NCBI GenBank assembly: GCA_014825775.1
Contig: MVAQ01000085.1
Coordinates: 1-64,000, forward strand
DNA length: 64,000 nt
Reading direction: 5' to 3'
Source of the DNA: Krasilnikovozyma curviuscula
Lineage: Eukaryota > Basidiomycota > Tremellomycetes > Cystofilobasidiales > Mrakiaceae
Notes under the pieces: model-generated
The model's database searches: none
The model's input: the letters and a program-made list of their open reading frames with translations, nothing else
What the model was told of the DNA's origin: nothing
Part shown: piece after piece, positions 60,556-64,000 of the stretch
Position numbering within the stretch: the first letter of the stretch is position 1
Layout of the letters: each line of letters begins with the position of its first letter
Program-made: the position numbers and the translations under genes

Positions 60556-60931
60556 TGACTATGAGGATGAGGGGAGGAGGATTAGGTCAGTTTCGGACAG
60601 GGAGAAGGACGTGGTTGAGAACAAGAGGGACATACCATGTTTGTGAGGATGTAAAACAAAAAGGGAGTCTAGAGGAGTCGGTGCAGTTTCGTGTTGGGTG
60701 TCGCGAGGCTCCAGCGAGCGAAGGCTGGATTTTCATTCGAAAAGAGACCCATTTTTCCTATCGCTTTCTAATTCAAATATAACAGCCACTACATACACTA
60801 TATGAACTTGAATATAATTTTTTTTCAATTACAATGACAAATTGATAGTCTAAGTGATCTAATGTAATGTTTGACAGAAGTAGCAACAATGTTCCTCCTA
60901 CAGCTGGTCTCTGACCCAAGATTTCTTGAAC
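60556..60931. other. Intergenic, about 0.38 kb
   Basis: Ump1 promoter and 3' flank of the carrier gene. Nothing further recognised. Confidence 0.5.
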
Positions 60932-62335
60932 CTACTCGGACCCAAATCTAGCCTTTAGGTTTTCGTATACAATGAAAATAAGCGCAGATGATGGTGCAGC
61001 CCTATCCGACAACAGGTGTATGATCAGAAACTGCTTTGGTGGATCGGAGGAAAGATGGCAGCAGCCAAGACTTACCTCAGCAGTGTAATGCCGCATCCAG
61101 CGTACAGACCTCTGATACCACGCTTGACATAAATCTCCTTTCCCATCTCCCAGAAGCTAGGCACTTTTCCTTCGCTGCCCCTGAGTGTCTCAAACGTCTG
61201 AATTGAGCTTTTGACACAATCGACCGGATACAGCACCAGATTGTAGCTCACACCGGCGGCGGCACCAGATGCGCATATCTCGACTGTCGACAGATCCTTG
61301 GATCTGCTTAGTGAGTTTTTAGGTAAGCCACGCTGACGTTCACGGCGGTGAAGGAAGAAGCGCGTCATTATTTCGTTGGCGGTGAACCAGGCTGAGGAAC
61401 CGCCCGTTTCACGGACCAAGGTCGCTCCTTGGCCCAGGTACATCCCGCGAAGGCCATGTGTGCGAATAATCCCTGATATGAGGGCGATGGGGCCCGGTGG
61501 TTTGGCAGGTTGTGTGGAGATGGTGGAAGCGGCGAGGGGAGATGATTGGGCTGTGGTGTAATAGCCTTCAGCAGCCAGCATTTGGACTTGCTGTAATTTC
61601 AGAAAGCGGTACTCATATTAGCAAAAGAAGAAAAAGATATGTTCAGACAGCTGGGACTGACCATTCGACATTTGACGAGCTCGATTGGTGTTCTGTAGAC
61701 AGCAAACACACGCATGCGCATCAGAGCTATTCCGGTGATTGTAAAAGCAGAAAAGTATACTCACAGTACAAAAGAAGCAGCCGCACCAGCACCACTAGCA
61801 GCCAGAGCCAGCTGAGGGATACTCAGCGGTCTAGCCTTCACCCTTCCATCGACCTCATCGACAAACGTTGGGTTTCCAATGGAAAGCTGAATCAAGCTTT
61901 GACATTGATCATACACGAAAAACAACACTATAATGCCCCCATAGACCGCAATGTGATCAGAGACGATGTCGTAATGAAGAGGAGAGAGCGAAGACTGACC
62001 TGCATTTTCAGCAGCAGCACCGACGAGAGGCGCTGACAGGCCACGATAGAGCCCTCGGATACCTTCTCGGGTGTACGTCGTTGAAGCACAGTCCCACGGT
62101 CCTAAAAACCGTGGTGGTGAGTTCGGGTTCTGCGACTGAAGGCGGACCTAGTTCGAGACGCAAAACGCGGGAGGACAGAGGTCTCAGTACGACACGATTA
62201 GGACACGCATAGGTGTTGGTTGAGACGACCATAAAGAATTAGAAGACAGGAACACACTTTGGTCAGGTCAAAGGGGTGTTCGAGCAGTTTCGCAGCCATC
62301 CCTGCAAGGGATCCAAAGAGGATTTCTTCTCCCAT
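60932..62335 (-). CDS. ORT1: Mitochondrial ornithine carrier-type transporter
   Basis: Inner-membrane carrier of the SLC25 family, closest in appearance to yeast Ort1/Arg11, which exchanges ornithine made in the matrix for arginine synthesis in the cytosol. Six exons (62258-62335, 62000-62147, 61765-61927, 61662-61692, 61076-61590, 60932-61001) total 1005 bases, 334 residues. Three repeat signatures are visible: HPFDLTKVRLQSQ, TPIELVKCRMQVQM and YPVDCVKSSIQTF. RGLYRGLSAPLVGAAAEN and GAAAGVSYNLVLYPVD are typical of the ornithine/basic-amino-acid branch. The end is ALIFIVYENLKARFG. Repeat 2 contains a Pro/Ala-rich insert (TAQSSPLAASTISTQPAK), common in fungal members. Substrate assignment is by resemblance. 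Confidence 0.9.
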
Positions 62336-63896
62336 TTCTTCGATGCTTCGTCTGGATAGCTAGGTAGGGTGGGACGGGGATGCTATCGAGTGGAAGGCAG
62401 CATATGAGATGAAGATGAACTGGAGAGGAGAGGAAGATGTGATGTTCGGGGATTCTTTTGGCTGTCAGTGCGACTTGTCTGCTTTCGACTTGCTCTCGGT
62501 CGTCGAGGTGCTTGAGAGTGGCGATAGATTAGGGCAATTTCTCGTCATATTTGGTATTCAGAGCTATGTATCCGGATGAAGTCTAGATGACAACATTCTT
62601 TCTGAATACAACGCTTGTCGAGGCACCAAAAAACTAGAACTGTTCATCGCGAACTGGTTTTGCGGATGAAATGGTAAACGAACGGCCTTGTGCGTCCGGA
62701 GGGACTGCAGTACCAATTCCTTCAAAAACATTTATAACATTTTCGCAGGACAACGTCTGGTAGTTGGACAGTTGCGCTAGACTACGATGACAGGAGAGGC
62801 AGCTGGCCACCCCACAGCACAGCGTAGAATGACAAGGCAATGGCTCTACAACGGGCAATTAGTAGGACCAGTAGAGGAAATAGAGCGGCAGATTTGGATA
62901 CAAGAGGAGTAGGAACCAAATTTCGGGAAAATCAGCGGCAACCTTGTTGTCAAGATCCCATCTCATCAAAGCTCTCAATCTTCTTCCACGTGTATACCCA
63001 ATCAAACCAATGGAACATAAATGGGTTCTACGTCCATTAAGAAGAAGTAGAAGCTTTTAAGTTCAGCATGTTTTCAGCGTGTTGATCATCCCATTCGAGT
63101 GAGCAGCGACGAAAAACAAAATCAAGGTTCGCGGGTGGCGTTCCCAACCACGCGTTGCAGCAGGATATTTTATATTTCTTTCCTGCTGATGCTGTCGCCC
63201 TTTTTCAGTTCGATCTGCAGCCCATTCCAAATACGATGTGGTTTCTGCTGTGGAGAAATCCTGCTCTGAACCAGAAAATGAAGGGCTTTTTCAATGAAGA
63301 AGAGCCGGTGATGGAAGTGCAGCAGCACGCCTATTTACCCAATCCGTCAAACGGCGCAATTCCACTTTCAATTTTCGGTAGGTGTCTTCATTGTCAAGCG
63401 CCCAGATTACTTTAGGGGACAAATGCAAGCCACCAATACGGTAAAGCTGATCGACCTGTAATGTCCCCTCTGGACGCAGGTGGGCCCTAAGAAAAATCTC
63501 CAGGTGAACTCATCGCCACTAGCGCCGCTCGTTCAGGGAGGTTCAGACGTCTCATCAGTTACCCGTTGTAGTAAAAGGGACCTTCTTTGATCTACCGGGA
63601 GATTGGTCTGCCTTGAGACCACGAGAAATTGGGTACGGTTTTGACTCCCGCTCTCCCAAGTCACGCGAAGCTAACCTACATCGTTGCTCATCGCTGTTCC
63701 CTATCACCTTCAAGGCCATTAACGAAGATGGGAGCATTCTTCAGTGTATAAAGAATACAACAGTGTCTTCGCGCTTAACAACCACCTTATACCCCAAAAT
63801 CCACACTCGTTTCATTTCGTTTCCTTTCTCGCCTATCAAACTCAACGGCAGCTTTGACAGCTCGCTGAAGAGGGGCCTTCACATTCGTTTCTAAAC
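62336..63896. other. Gene-free stretch, about 1.56 kb
   Basis: Divergent region between the carrier gene and a gene starting at 63897. Small open frames (62634-62858 -, 63155-63415 +, 63613-63894 +) lack domains, signal peptides and splice logic. The last 200 bases are CT-rich, as in a promoter or leader. Confidence 0.5.
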
Positions 63897-64000
63897 ATGA
63901 CTTCATTCTTTAATTCCGACTATTCACTATCATCTCAGCAATCCTATACCTACTCCCCTTCGACGACCACCCACCTAAAGACCGCCCTCAACAAATCCTT
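63897..64000 (+). CDS. Start of an unidentified gene, cut by the window edge
   Basis: ATG with A at -3 followed by an open frame to the window end (MTSFFNSDYSLSSQQSYTYS...). It is Ser/Tyr/Gln-rich, too short to identify. The preceding CT-rich leader and AACATG context favour a real start. Confidence 0.4.
   Translation, partial: MTSFFNSDYSLSSQQSYTYSPSTTTHLKTALNKS

Noticed and set aside
1..64000. tRNA, rRNA, CRISPR arrays, intact transposons
   Set aside because: Looked for tRNA arm patterns, reverse-transcriptase or transposase motifs and long terminal repeats by eye and found none I could support. A tRNAscan-SE and RepeatMasker run would be decisive.

Overview
The window looks like nuclear DNA of a basidiomycete fungus, most likely a tremellomycete-type yeast. 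Nearly every gene is cut by many short introns (mostly about 45-80 bp, GT or GC...AG with CTGAC/CTAAC-like branch sites), genes are dense on both strands, and the proteins are typically fungal: AP-3 delta, TFIIA-alpha, Ump1, an Scs7-type fatty-acid hydroxylase, an Ort1-type carrier and an Ecl1-type zinc protein. The tremellomycete placement is inference. I saw no rRNA, tRNA, CRISPR array or intact transposon. CDS spans run from start codon to stop codon and include introns; exon ends are given where I could work them out by hand.

Layout. 0.4-5.1 kb (-): a multi-exon, Cys-rich, Ser/Thr-rich GPI-type surface protein. 7.1-8.6 kb (+): L-serine/threonine dehydratase. 8.7-12.5 kb (-): AP-3 delta. 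12.6-13.8 kb (+): F-box-like protein. 14.5-18.8 kb (+): RasGEF with an N-terminal GTPase-like domain. 19.3-20.4 kb (+): second F-box-like protein. 21.3-23.9 kb (-): PWWP chromatin protein. 25.0-26.3 kb (+): TFIIA large subunit. 27.3-29.6 kb (+): amidohydrolase 1. 30.4-33.2 kb (-): Ecl1-type protein. 34.6-53.5 kb: a catabolic-looking cluster. 49.5-50.9 kb (-): an unrecognised protein inside that span. 54.1-57.0 kb (-): a low-complexity Gln/Pro/Ser-rich protein. 57.4-59.2 kb (-): fatty acid 2-hydroxylase. 59.5-60.6 kb (-): Ump1. 60.9-62.3 kb (-): Ort1-type carrier. 63.9 kb (+): the first codons of a gene that leaves the window.

The cluster is the most interesting part. Two closely related amidohydrolase genes (34.6 kb + and 53.5 kb -) face each other. 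Between them lie two anion:cation-symporter-type MFS transporters, a GH88 unsaturated uronyl hydrolase, a divergently transcribed DUF2264 protein and an acyl-thioesterase/carboxylesterase. A third, more diverged amidohydrolase lies 5 kb further left. The inferred theme is uptake and dismantling of an unsaturated-uronate-containing, possibly acylated or amide-bearing compound. The two facing amidohydrolases share about 0.7 kb of nearly identical promoter and 5' coding sequence in inverted orientation, with an abrupt loss of identity at the second intron, as expected after recent duplication or gene conversion. In the right-hand copy that intron's donor reads GA instead of GT. The GH88 gene has a tandem copy of its own last exon just downstream. 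These changes suggest a locus under recent rearrangement.
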